DNA of 64,000 bases from Linanthus parryae (lineage: Eukaryota > Streptophyta > Magnoliopsida > Ericales > Polemoniaceae): NCBI GenBank assembly GCA_023055425.1, contig JALGPY010000010.1, forward strand, positions 53,109,665-53,173,664, written 5' to 3'. Below, piece by piece: positions 1 through 9,328 of the stretch. The first letter of the stretch is position 1. Each line of letters starts with the position of its first letter. A program made the translations under genes and the position numbers. Under the pieces are notes generated by a model that was not told the DNA's origin, did no database searches, and saw nothing but the letters and a program-made list of their open reading frames with translations.

Positions 1-61
1 GAACTTCTCATCTGATCAGATGAGTGGTTGTGCTATGGGAAACAGGGGGTTGTCGGGCTAC

Positions 62-206
62 CACTGCGCGGCCGAATAATCATCACAGATAAAGCTGCTG
101 GATTTTAGTCCTATTACTTCACATGTTTTTCCTTCTACTCACTCTAAATTTTCTCACATGCTACAACTAATGCATTCACACAGTAGTTACTCGAAAGCTA
201 TGTTAA
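62..206 (+). repeat. Local duplicate, copy 1 (partner at 962-1096)
   Basis: This block shares long runs with 962-1096, including the GCTGCTGGATTTTAGT word, the ATTACTTCACATGTTTTTC word and the AACTAATGCAT word in the same order. The copies are diverged and separated by about 900 bp. No function is evident. Confidence 0.6.
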
Positions 207-234
207 AGAAAACAATGTTAAAACTATTTTAAGA

Positions 235-505
235 ACATTTCCACCCCTAATCAATGAGGTTCAGCATTAACCTATACCTACTGACCTGCACTACTCTTTA
301 AACCAGCAATAATTTTGATATGAAACCACATCTTCAAACTAGCATTTATTAAACTTAATTAATCCCCCCAACCCCTAACCAGTCAATCTTTAAACTCTCA
401 ATCTTCTCCTAAGCCCCCATCTTCCCAACTGTGTATTAAACCAAAGCCTACAGCCTTATAGATTTTACTACACCTTTCATCATCCTATATAGAGTTTTGC
501 TTGTC
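235..505 (+). repeat. TATA-bearing repeated block, copy 1
   Basis: One of three diverged copies (also about 3612-3850 and 4380-4605). Shared landmarks in order are AATCAATGAGGT, CATCTTCAAAC, a C-rich run with ATCTTCTCCTAA, and AACTGTGTATTAAACCAAAG followed by GCCTACA. In this copy the TATA-like word is degraded to TATTAAA. The block looks like a duplicated promoter or a short TE terminus. Confidence 0.5.
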
Positions 506-961
506 TGAAAGCATGTCGATGTCAACGATCTCCACAAGGTTGATTTCGTTATGCTCTAGTTGTCTTGATGCAGCATTGTGATGCATGGAATGATCACAAA
601 GATGTTGCATCAAGTAGTCAGAACATAACGATGCCAACCCCTATTAATCATAGCCCAACTCCTGATCGACGGCAATTCCGTTCGGCAATCATAAAGAAGT
701 AGCAAGAGATGGCAGCTAGCTTTTTTATGATTGTTTCCAGTATCCCAATGAGATATACAAAATCTCGTCTACCACCACCCGGGCACGGAGAATCATCACA
801 GATAAAGCTGGCATGGCGGTCTAAAATCAATTGGGTTGCTGCGTGTATGGTTCATCTACCATATTATGCCCCAACCCAATATGTTGATGTATTCGATGGT
901 TGATGAACCCTACTATGCAGTAACCCCATAGGTTTTGGACTTCCAACCCGGGCTTCTTGTG

Positions 962-1096
962 ATGCATTGAATAACCACTAAGAAGCTGCTGGATTTTAGT
1001 GATATTACTTCACATGTTTTTCTTTGTACTCGCTATTAATTTTGTCCCATGTCACAACTAATGCATCCAGACAGTATTTACTTTGAAAGCTATGTT
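962..1096 (+). repeat. Local duplicate, copy 2 (partner at 62-206)
   Basis: Diverged direct repeat of 62-206 in the same orientation. The order of shared words is kept, so the pair arose by segmental duplication rather than by chance. Confidence 0.6.
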
Positions 1097-2030
1097 AGGT
1101 GATCATAAAACAAGGTTTCCCTCCAAAAGGGAATTTCAAAATCAACAATAGACTGGAGAATCATCAACATTAAGAAGTATCGGTTTTAAGACAAGGTTGC
1201 ACGATCATAAGACAAGGTAGTTACTCTAAAAGCTATGTTACTCTAAAAGCTATGTTGCCGATCATAAGACAAGGTTTCCCTCAAAACGGGAATATCAACA
1301 TCAAGAAGAGAGTGGACTTAAGGAAATGAAGGGGGCACCAAAATATGTTTACCTCTGGAAAAATTCTAAACAGTGCTCACTCATCCATACTATCGATTAA
1401 TGTTCTGTAACCTGGAAATGTTACCTGCAACAGGTGATAGAAAATAGAGTTTTGTTTTTTTTATTCATCTTACGTTGATGTGAAAATTATGGATCAACAA
1501 GATAATAGAAACAAAGTTTACCTCTGCTGATATTCCGCGCAGTGCACAACCATTATCGAAAATGAACGTGAGAGTGAAAATGAATTAATTTGGACAAGGG
1601 CATTGGTAAGGCACGTGAATTCAGTGGTAAATTCATGGATCGTTGCTAGTAGTGACAAATTGGGGATCACTAGAGCGCAAACAGTGAGCATTCAGTAGAT
1701 TATAATAATCATGAAGAGGCCTAGTTCAGTACTACATGGAAACAAATAACGAGCATGAAGGACATCATAATAAACTAATAAGCCACTAATCATCATGACC
1801 ATTCACAAAAATTTGTGCAGTAACTGTTCGAATTCCCTAAACTGCCTCATTGAACATCATTAATGTACAAGGCAATCAATTAGACAATTACTTGCATGTT
1901 TAATGAGGAGGAAAGAGAAACTGACAGCTGATTAACTCTACTTAATCTCATACATCCATTCCAAAACAGTCACAGCAAATTCACTTCTCCAAGGACTCCA
2001 TCAAAGTTTAGTCCCCAAAATCCCATTACC

Positions 2031-2438
2031 ATGAAACCAATTCGCAAACGCCTGCGTGAAGAGAAGGAGGTCACCAGTCGTTTCACAGGGCTGCCAGGGT
2101 CCAATAAAAATGCTCCAATTTTTATCTCGGATTCATCGGATGAAGATTCAAGGAGCGAGGACTCCCCTTCAATGAGGTTGTATAAGAAGAGGCAAACTGC
2201 AATGGAGGCAAGCCGGCGCAAAATACAAGAGACTGAATGGAGGATCCATTTAATTGAGCTGATGAAGATTGAAAATTATAGGTTGGTTGTGCCTCTCGAA
2301 TTCTATGAAGAAATCGGTGAATCCGTTTTCCCAATAAAAAAGAGATACAGGGGGGCTACCGGGACAAAGCTTTCTAACAAGCAGGAACCAGGAAAGGCCC
2401 TGACAGATGAACAACTCAAAGAGGATAATGCGGACTAG
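2031..2438 (+). CDS. Hypothetical small charged protein, 135 aa
   Basis: This is the only ORF in the left part of the window that reads like a possible host gene. It encodes 135 residues. The start lies in the context ATTACCATGA. The N-terminal 15 residues are basic (KPIRKRLREEKE). Residues about 28-45 hold a hydrophobic patch followed by an acidic Ser/Asp run (APIFISDSSDEDS), which resembles a SUMO-interacting motif. Residues about 50-80 are rich in K, E, R and I and probably helical. The C-terminus is hydrophilic and ends in an acidic tail. No catalytic motif or known domain was recognised. A T-rich 3' region follows the stop, with no clear poly(A) signal. It could be a nuclear protein, an exon of a larger gene, or a chance ORF; the antisense ORFs over it look like shadows. 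Confidence 0.4.
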   Translation: MKPIRKRLREEKEVTSRFTGLPGSNKNAPIFISDSSDEDSRSEDSPSMRLYKKRQTAMEASRRKIQETEWRIHLIELMKIENYRLVVPLEFYEEIGESVFPIKKRYRGATGTKLSNKQEPGKALTDEQLKEDNAD

Positions 2439-2585
2439 ACTTTTATTTTCTGTACTTTTACTTCTTATCTTTCTCTTATTCATGTAATATATTGTTTTCT
2501 ATATATGTATGGCCGGTTGTCTTTAATGGATAGTTTTCTTTAATTTGCAATTATTTGACTTATTAGTGAAATAAATTCCTTTGGT

Positions 2586-2743
2586 AATTCATCTGTTCAT
2601 TGTCTACCTTCTGCGGGTAGCTGCGAAGGACACTTTGACCCGGTTTGAATGCATCAAAGTGTTGTTAATATTTTGCAAATATTATCGGCGGGTCAAAATG
2701 ACCTTCGCAACTCCACCCAGAATAGAGAGGTCGAACGGATAAA
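2586..2743. repeat. Foldback MITE-like hairpin, copy A
   Basis: The inner arms are near-perfect inverted repeats: TGCGAAGGACACTTTGACCC (2622-2641) and GGGTCAAAATGACCTTCGCA (2690-2709), with a 48-nt loop. Weaker pairing continues outward to about 2586 and 2743, where the termini read ATTCATCTGTTC and GAACGGATAAA. Other copies lie at 18478-18640 and 18751-18907, with a half copy at 3385-3460. No coding capacity is present, which fits a MITE. Confidence 0.6.
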
Positions 2744-2869
2744 ATAACAACTATCACACTCAATTTTTTAGGCAAACTAATATATGCGACATTACAAATG
2801 TGTGTTTTGCTAATCAAGAAGAGATAAGTAGAACATATACAAACTCGAGCATTAAATGAACATAGGGAT

Positions 2870-3240
2870 ATTCGGAGAGAGGCTCAGATCTGCACTCATG
2901 AAAACCAGATAAGAGATCGATGGTCACTGGCTGCAAAAAGGATTTTGGCTCGCCATGCATACCATGACACTCTAGCGGCTACAGAGAGTGAATTCGGTAG
3001 ATCAAAATCATCACGGCCTCTTCAGTGACCGTGAAGAGGCCCCAATGTGTACTCATTAAAACCAAATAAGAGATGATCATAGCAGGCTGCAAAAAAAAAT
3101 TTGCCTCGCCATGCATAGTAATCTCTAACAGCTTCAACGAGTGAATTCGATAGATACATATCATCATGGCCTCATAGTGAGCGCTAACAGTGAGCAAGAA
3201 ATGCTCATATCAGTACTCAGTAAAGCAAATAGGTGATGAT
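2870..3240 (+). repeat. Short tandem-like repeat family R, cluster 1
   Basis: About three diverged units of 110-190 bp share an ordered set of words: CTCAGATC.GTACTCAT, AAACCAGATAAGAGAT, GGCTGCAAAA, CTCGCCATGCAT, GAGTGAATTCGGTAGATC and CGGCCTCTTCAGTGA. The same family recurs at 17877-18240 and 18955-19250, in each case beside the same MITE hairpins. This suggests that a composite block was duplicated. Confidence 0.6.
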
Positions 3241-3384
3241 CACAGCACGCTGCAAATAATGCAACCCTTATCTGGCAGGTTACGAAACGGGTGTCAAAAT
3301 AATTACCATATGCATCATTCTTAACTTTCGAAGAAGTTGATTCATTAAGCCATATATATCATTCTTCAACTGTACTAAAATAAA

Positions 3385-3460
3385 ATCCATTTGAAATTCC
3401 TCCGTTCATCCTGTATCATGTACAGGGTCTTGTGAAGGCCACTTCGACCTGTTTTGCCGA
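3385..3460 (+). repeat. Half copy (left arm) of the foldback MITE, copy D
   Basis: The left arm is recognisable from AATTCCTCCGTTCATCC through CTTGTGAAGGCCACTTCGAC. The matching right arm is missing, so this copy cannot fold. It is a truncated relative of copies A-C. Confidence 0.45.
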
Positions 3461-3611
3461 CACACAACTCTGCAACATCGAAGAGCCTTCGCATGCCCGT
3501 ATTAGCCTTCACATGCCCGTATTAGACAGCATTATGGGGGAAATAAATAATCAAAGTAAATCCCGTAAAGTGAACAAGGCACACCTCAAATTAAACATGT
3601 TGCACAGATAT

Positions 3612-3850
3612 CATTGGCACCCCGAATCAATGAGGTGGTTCATGAACCTATGCCTAGTAAGCTGCAGTAATCTTGAAACCTTGTAGCACGTATTTCTCTG
3701 AAACAACATCTTCAAACAAGTATTTATTATCACTAACCACCATTCTCTCCATCTTATTACTTTCCATCTTCTCCTAACCCCACAGCCTCCCAACTGTGTA
3801 TAAAACCAAAGCCTACATCCTTGTCCATGTTTGTCAATATTCTCATAGGC
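3612..3850 (+). repeat. TATA-bearing repeated block, copy 2
   Basis: Diverged copy of 235-505. It keeps the word AACTGTGTATAAAACCAAAG (about 3796), which holds a TATAAA box, followed by GCCTACATCC. No ORF conserved with the other two copies follows it. Confidence 0.5.
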
Positions 3851-4077
3851 CACACAATAAAGTAACAGCTATAGACTAGTTGCCACATAAGACAAGTTTT
3901 CCCTCCAAAAGGGAATTTCAACATCAAGAAGAGACTGACTGGACTTAAAGGAAATAAAGGGGGGAATCAGAATATGTTTTATGCAGGTTCTCACAAAAGG
4001 ACCAAAAAGGTAAACCTTGAGAACATCAGTCTTCGTCAAATGACTACACAGCTCATGTACACAATGTGCAAAAGTTG

Positions 4078-4165
4078 TGTTTTTTTTTTTTTTTATATAT
4101 ATATATTATTTTTTTGGCAAACAAACAAACACACACACAAACACAAACAAAACATACATAAGTTG
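4078..4165. repeat. Low-complexity poly-T, (TA)n and (ACAA)n run
   Basis: A poly-T run passes into a TA dinucleotide run and then into CAAA/CACA-type simple repeats. It has no coding content; a short ORF reading across it is an artefact. Confidence 0.8.
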
Positions 4166-4379
4166 TGTAAAGGGCACCTCCAGTTTTTTATGTTGGCAAA
4201 AAAAAGGCAAATTAGCCATCGAAATGTAATTAGGTATTAATTTAATTAAAAAATTACTTAATTAAAAAAATTCAATATAATTAAATAAAAAGTGAGATCA
4301 GGAGACAGTAATTTATGACAAACAAGCAATAATATGCAGTTATTATTGCGTCCAAAAAAAACCACATCAGTTAATTTTG

Positions 4380-4605
4380 GAGCAGCAGTTATTTCAGGAT
4401 TAAACATTGAAAACATGTTGTAATTAACTTCCACTAACTACCCCACCTCCCCATCTTCTAACTCTCCGTCTTCTTTTACCCCCACCTCCTCTATTATCTT
4501 CCTGCAGTCTGAACGTGTATAAAACAAAAGCCTACAGACTTTTACCATTGACAGAACCTTTCATCGCAGATAAAGTTTATATTCTGCCAAGCTTGTCAAT
4601 GTCAG
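4380..4605 (+). repeat. TATA-bearing repeated block, copy 3
   Basis: Third copy of the block at 235-505 and 3612-3850. It has C-rich runs, then GTGTATAAAACAAAAGCCTA at about 4515 with an intact TATAAA, then ACCTTTCATC.CAGATA as in copy 1. An ATG at about 4602 opens a 38-residue frame, but the frame is not shared with the other copies. Confidence 0.5.
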
Positions 4606-5210
4606 GGGATAACAAATTACCTCTAGTCAATCTGGAGGATGCTCCAGGTAACAGGGGACCATGTTGGTCCTTTAAAGAGAGAAGAGAGCAATTTCTGATC
4701 ACCAATACCTGGTGAATTCCTCTCCCACTCATACCATCTCCCACAACAAACATGGCCATCATCTTGACTCACCTCAAGGCCCCAACAACATGTACTGTTG
4801 ACCAAGGGAGCCTCAATAGCCTCCTTGAACAGTTCAGTTGGACATCTGTTCAAATCAATCAGATGATTGCTGAGGAGGAAGCAAGGGTAGCAGGCGACGT
4901 TGTTGGAGCCAACCAGGTTGTGACCGCAGATGACAGCCTGAGCTTGAACCACTGGTACATCGTCCAGTTTCCATCTGAAATTGGAGAAGCAAATCATGTA
5001 ATGATGGAGGACTACAAGGCAACCTGGATAATTTAGTATTCGAGAAACATTCGAAGAAACGCAGGGGAATACCTTCATACGATCCTACAGAAGGGGGGCT
5101 TCTTGGCGGAAGGCGATAATTTGATGGATGTGGTAGAGGAGGAGATCAGAGCAAAGGTGAAAGACCAAAGAAGAAGTGCACCAAGGGGCTGCTGGACGGA
5201 GTGAGGGTGT
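4606..5210 (+). other. Possible remnant of LINE ORF1/ORF2 junction
   Basis: Two short plus-strand frames lie here (to 4715, and 4752-5036). Just downstream, a lysine/arginine-rich stretch around 5150-5210 (KGLLDGVRVSKF) runs in frame into the LINE endonuclease fragment. That basic stretch suggests the start region of a plant LINE ORF2. The identity of the upstream frames is unknown. Confidence 0.3.
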
Positions 5211-5505
5211 CCAAGTTTCCCATGAGGTTTCTTCTCTGTAATTGTAAGGATGCGGGCACTGGTTCTTTTAGAAGCATCTTCATGACTTTGGTTGGCAGGC
5301 ACAGGTCAAACATTGTCTGTGTAACTGAAACCAGAATGTCTACGGACAGGCCCAGATGAAATTGCGCCTCTCTTGGCTGATCCATATGGATTTGGTGGTG
5401 GCTTTTGGATTCTGTGGGACCCAAACGAGGTGCAGGTGGATATCATTGTTGTGTCTCAGCAAGAGATCCATGCCTCAGTCCAGGTTTTATATGAACACCA
5501 AATCT
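5211..5505 (+). pseudogene. LINE (L1-type) endonuclease-domain fragment
   Basis: Translation on the plus strand gives the beginning of an apurinic/apyrimidinic-like endonuclease as found in plant L1 LINE ORF2 proteins. The order is FLLCNCKDAG (usual WNCRGAG), FRSIFMTLVGRHRSNIVCVT then ETRMS, where the ETR glutamate is the metal-binding residue. After a one-step frame change near 5350 come DEIAPLLADPYGFGGGFWIL, WDPNEV and QQEIHASVQV. The remaining endonuclease and the whole reverse transcriptase are absent. The fragment stops at the gypsy insertion point at 5530-5535, and its continuation is not seen right of 10970, so it was probably already broken. Broken and non-functional. Confidence 0.65.
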
Positions 5506-5529
5506 AGTAGTTCTATAATTTTTTCAATC

Positions 5530-5534
5530 ACATG
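5530..5534 (+). repeat. Target-site duplication ACATG, left
   Basis: ACATG here and at 10971-10975 flank the gypsy element exactly outside its TG...CA termini. This is the 5-bp duplication expected from a Ty3/gypsy integrase. Confidence 0.85.
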
Positions 5535-6107
5535 TGACGCCGAATTGAATCGAGGCAAGGGATCAAACACAGTAGAACAACGAATAAAAGGGCATAAACC
5601 AGTAGAGAGGCTCTCTAGGGTTCGAAGAAAATATAAATAAAAAACTACTCAATTCTGTCCACAAGCCGGGTATATATAGCCGAAATCATAAAATATGCCA
5701 AAATGGCAAAATCCCGAAATTGGCCCAACAGTTTGGCCTTATTGAAAGAAACACGTACGTGAAAGTTTGACCCAAAACGGTTTCAAACTGAGGTCCTATT
5801 AAGCAATGGAAATGTTACCAAAAATAGTAAAAAATAACTAAAAACACTCGTTTGATAGGTCAAACAGCGGAATTTGGGGATGAAGATGGAATCGGGCCCT
5901 CGTGCATCTCGTCGAGAGATTTTCGAATTGGGGTGGCTCACGTCATTCTGATACCCGTAGCCAAAGTTATGGCCCGAACAGTGCGGCGACACCAAAAGCT
6001 GCAATTTCTTCCGTCCCTTGTGCTTCTCTTCCATTTCATGGTAGAGAATCGCCAAATGAGTCGCATCTGACAGTTCAACTTCATCTGGATCGTTTGCTCC
6101 TACATCA
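5535..6107 (-). repeat. 3' LTR of the gypsy element
   Basis: Direct repeat of 10377-10970, running from TGATGTAGGAG (minus strand, at 6107) to GGCGTCA (at 5535). A TATATATA box reads at about 5671-5680. The pol frame continues across the LTR start for about 100 codons. Compared with the 5' LTR it lacks roughly 20 bp near 5890. A short purine tract (minus strand GGGGAGAC, 6108-6115) lies just outside and fits a polypurine tract. Confidence 0.9.
5671..5680 (-). promoter_or_regulatory. LTR TATA box (3' LTR)
   Basis: A TATATATA word in the LTR, paired with CATATATAG at about 10517-10525 in the 5' LTR. It is in a suitable place for the retroelement's own promoter. Confidence 0.45.
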
Positions 6108-6568
6108 GTCTCCCCGGGTTGGAAAGAACTCGTCCTCGAGTTCACAGCAATGTCTTCAGAATCCACAAAGCAAGGAGTGAGATGCTTCCCATTGAACACG
6201 TCCGAGGTCTTCAGGTGACTGGGAAGCCTCAACCTGTAAGCATTATCATTGATCTTCTGCACGATCTCACAAGGCCCAATCTTCCGATTCCTTGAGCTTA
6301 TTGTACTTGCCAATAGGGAAACGATCACGAGTCAATACAGCCCATACAAAATCACCAACATCAAATAATTCCTGACGAAGATCTTGTCCACCCGAGCCTT
6401 GTACTTGCTGTTATTCTCCTCAATCTTGGTCTTCACCTGGTCATGAATACCTCTCAAGTGTTGTGCCATCTCCTCGGCCTTAGGATGAATGCGTCCCACA
6501 CGCGGAATAGGGGCTAAGTCCAACACACCTGATGGATTTTGACCATTGACAACCTGAAATGGACTCAA
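5783..6568 (-). pseudogene. Integrase C-terminal region, gypsy pol
   Basis: Two frames continue the integrase. The first (about 6568-6332) holds the region after the catalytic core, starting MSPFQVVNGQNPSGVLDLAP and followed by a K/E-rich helical part. After a frameshift near 6330 comes the SH3-like end (KIGPCEIVQKINDNAYRLRL then PSHLKTSDVFN), which in this family helps bind target DNA. The frame then passes into the 3' LTR at 6107 and encodes a further hydrophilic segment (DEVELSDATHLAILYHEMEE). The 5' LTR holds a related frame (NLAILYHEMEE at 10703-10984), so this part is conserved in both LTRs. No canonical chromodomain was recognised. Confidence 0.75.
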
Positions 6569-7230
6569 GCCAGTGGTCCTGCTCGTCGATCTGTTGTAGG
6601 CAAACTCTGCTTGAGGAAGTGATAAGTCCCACTGCTTCGGTTAGATCCTGCCAAACATCGGAGAAGGTTGCCCAAACTGCGATTCACCACTTCTCTCTGA
6701 CCATCTGTCTGAGGATGATAGGCGCTAGTGAAGTTCAATTGAGTTCCCAGCTTCTCCGACAGACTCTTCCAGAATTGGCTAATGAACTTCGTGTCACGGT
6801 CTGAGGTGATGAAACGAGGAACTCCATGCAACCGCACAATCTCCCTGAAATAAAGGTGAGCAATCCGCACAACATCCATAGTCTTCCTGCATGGTACAAA
6901 ATGTGCCATCTTGGAAAACCTGTCAACAACTACAAGAACAGAATCTGCCGCCCTTTGCGTACGGGGTAAGCCAAGCACAAAATCCATGCTAACATCAAAC
7001 GAAGGAGCTTCAGGGATAGGTAATGGAGTATAAAGACCTGCATTAGTGAGAACTCCCTTCAAACGCTGGCAAACATAGCATTGATCCACATAATGGGCCA
7101 CGTCACTACTCAACTTTGGCCAGTAAAAGTCAGCAGATACAAGAGCCAACGTCTTGTCTCGCCCAAAGTGTCCTTCATAGTGGAGCTCACTGATAATCTG
7201 ATGTCGCAAGGAACAGTCTGGAACACACAA
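6565..7230 (-). pseudogene. Integrase zinc-binding and catalytic domains, gypsy pol
   Basis: The HHCC zinc-binding domain is visible: ELHYEGHFGRDKT carries the two histidines and YVDQCYVCQRLKG the two cysteines. The catalytic core follows: SMDFVLGLP holds the first aspartate, FITSDRDTKF the second, and YHPQTDGQREVVNRSLGNLL the glutamate, giving the D,D-35-E triad. QRE replaces the common QTE. The frame is lost after about residue 190 (near 6660) and resumes in another frame at 6568. The role is insertion of the cDNA copy into the host genome. Confidence 0.85.
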
Positions 7231-7256
7231 CCGCTGCCCCCGAAACAGATAACCAT

Positions 7257-7916
7257 TTAACCAATAAAATCATGGCGCTGACCACAAGTTACCTCCATAA
7301 ATATCTTCCCAAACGAAGGATCAGACTCATACATGTCTGCGAACGCCTCAAATCCAGCTACCCGGCTGCTCATGGTGGAGAGAAACATGTTGCGACGGCT
7401 CAAAGCATCTGCCATGCGGTTCAAACTTCCCGCTTGGTGCTTCAGTGCGAAAGTGAACTCTTGCAAGTACGCCACCCACTTGGCATGCTGCCGACTAGGC
7501 TTGTGTTGTCCGTTGATGTACTTCAGGGTTTCACGATCAGTGAACAGAATAAACTCCTTCTGTATCAAGTAGTGGCACCAATGCTTCGGAGACTGAACTA
7601 TGGCGTAGAACTCCAGGTCATAAGTGGAGTAATTATTCTTGGAACCTGATAACTTTTCACTGAAGAATGCAACCGGACGCCTTGACTGACTAAGAACACC
7701 TCCAATGCCTATGCCCGATGCATCACAATTAACCTCAAACACTTTGTCAAAATCGAGAAGTGCCAGAACTGGTGCTTTAGTCATCATCTTCTTCACTTCC
7801 TGAAAACTAGACTCGGCTTCATCAGACCACTGGAAATAACGCCCCTTGAGACACTCGGTGAGAGGGGCAATCAAAGCGCTAAAGTTTCTGATGAACCTGC
7901 GATAAAAAGATGCCAA
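7257..7916 (-). pseudogene. RNase H domain, gypsy pol
   Basis: This frame starts with the end of the reverse-transcriptase connection (ASFYRRFIRNFSALIAPLTE) and goes on to the RNase H domain: FEVNCDASGIGIGGVLSQ, PVAFFSEKLSG, NYSTYDLEFYAIV, HYLIQKEFILFTDRETLKYI and NRMADALSRR. The acidic residues expected for the active site (D in CDAS, E in DLEF, D in TDRE) are present. It removes the RNA strand during reverse transcription. It is separated from the RT frame by an in-frame stop at about 7983. Confidence 0.85.
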
Positions 7917-7982
7917 ACCATGGAAACTGCAAATGTCGTGCAGCGTCCTTGGCCTAGGCCACTCCAGAATCGCTTCAATCTT

Positions 7983-8494
7983 TTAAGGATCTGCATGAAC
8001 ACCATCAGTAGACACCACAAATCCCAAAAACTTCACAGAAACAGTAAAGAAGAAACACTTCTTTCTGTTGATGAATAAGTTCTTCGCCTTTAGTGCCTCA
8101 AACACAACACGTAGATTATCAAAATGGGCAGCCCAAGTAGGACTGTAAATAAGAATATCGTCGAAATAAACGACCACAAAATTTCCCATGAAAGGTCTCA
8201 ATACCTGATGCATCACCCGCATGAACGTGCTGGGTGCGTTGGATAACCCAAAAGGCATAACCATCCACTCGTACAAGCCATGTTGGGTCTTAAACGCTGT
8301 CTTCCACTCATCTCCAGGCTTGATCCGAATCTGGTGGTATCCACACTTAAGATCAATTTTTGAGAAGATATTAGAGCCGGATAGCTAGTCTAGCTTGTCA
8401 TCAAGTCGCGGGATGGGAAATATGTACATCACTGTAATCCGGTTGATGGCTCTACTGTCAATACACATCCGCCAAGAACCGTCTTTCTTCGGCA
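7983..8494 (-). pseudogene. Reverse transcriptase domain, gypsy pol
   Basis: Minus-strand translation shows [27 protein letters not shown] then a stop, [45 protein letters not shown], and [12 protein letters not shown], which contains the catalytic YFDD motif. The fold order is intact, but a frameshift lies near 8495, a stop falls in LDDKLD*LSG (about 8386), and another stop ends the frame at 7983 (HADP*). The domain copies the element's RNA into DNA; this copy cannot. Confidence 0.88.
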
Positions 8495-9328
8495 CTAACA
8501 GAGCAGGGATGGGCTCATGCTCTCTCTGATGTAGCCTCTCTCAAGTAACTCAACAACTTGCCGCTGTAACTCTTCTGCCTCCTTGGGGCCGAGACGGTAG
8601 GCTGGCCTGTTAGGTAAAATCAATCCAGGCACTAGGTCAATCTGGTGCTGAATGTCTCTCATTGGTGGCAACCCAGGAGGAAGATCCTCTGGCATCAAGT
8701 AAGAGAACTCAGCTAATAACAGCTGCACCCCCTGCGGTAAGTCATCATCCTCATCACCTGCATCACTAGTAGAAGGCACTAGAGCATATACCACCTTCTC
8801 ATGCTCAAGCTCCTCCAAGAACCTGGATCTCCAAAGAAGATTAGTAGTGGAAGCAGTCGGGGTTGGAGTTGACCCCTCTCGCCGTGGTGCCCATACAATT
8901 TTCTTCCCCTTCATGACAAAGGAGTAGGTGTTCTTGTGACCATCATGGAAAACATGGCGATCATACTGCCACAGCCTACCCAACAACATGTGACACGCAT
9001 CCATTCTAACCGCATCACACCAATGGCTGTCGTAATAAACAATTGAAAAAGAAACAAGACATCTCTTATCAACTGTTACCTCGGATCCCTTAATCAGCCA
9101 TGACAGCTTGTAGGGTGTAGGATGACGCTCTGTCTTCAACTTCAGTTTCTTGACAGCTTCCTCAGAAACTATGCTGTCACAGCTACCGTCGTCCACTATC
9201 ACCTTGCAGAGCTTTTTTCCTATTGTGCAGGTGGTGTGAAAGATATTGGTCCTCAACCAATCATCTTCAGAATCGCCCTTTGGAGCCAGCAAACTCTTGC
9301 GGACGACCAGATTCTCGTGACCATCCAC
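8495..9328 (-). pseudogene. Aspartic protease and RT N-terminus, gypsy pol
   Basis: An intact 277-residue frame. The retropepsin-like protease shows VIVDDGSCDSIVSEEAV (family form D-[SG]-G) and the flap-distal signature MDACHMLLGRLWQYDRHVFH. A linker with acidic and proline-rich runs follows (SDAGDEDDDLPQG, LPPGLPPMRDIQHQIDLVPG). Then the RT N-terminal helix region appears ([20 protein letters not shown]). A frameshift near 8500 ends it. DDG instead of DSG or DGG may weaken the active site. Confidence 0.82.

Larger units (their letters stand above)
1..2030. other. Non-coding region with local duplications
   Basis: No convincing coding region is seen. The stretch is AT-rich and built partly from diverged local duplicates: about 62-206 resembles 962-1096 (shared words such as GCTGCTGGATTTTAGT and ATTACTTCACATGTTTTTC). 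The run around 1098-1345 contains two related copies of an AAGGTTTCCCTC...GGGAAT block that recurs near 3895-3975. The short ORFs here are not conserved between the duplicates, which argues against coding. Confidence 0.6.
3461..4379. other. Non-coding, repeated blocks and low-complexity DNA
   Basis: No supported gene is seen. The stretch includes the second TATA-bearing block (about 3612-3850). It also has a block near 3895-3975 matching about 1100-1345, and a T/AT/ACAA-rich low-complexity run at 4078-4165. Confidence 0.55.

Noticed and set aside
7272..7649. A 125-residue plus-strand ORF
   Set aside because: Shadow of the RNase H domain on the other strand.
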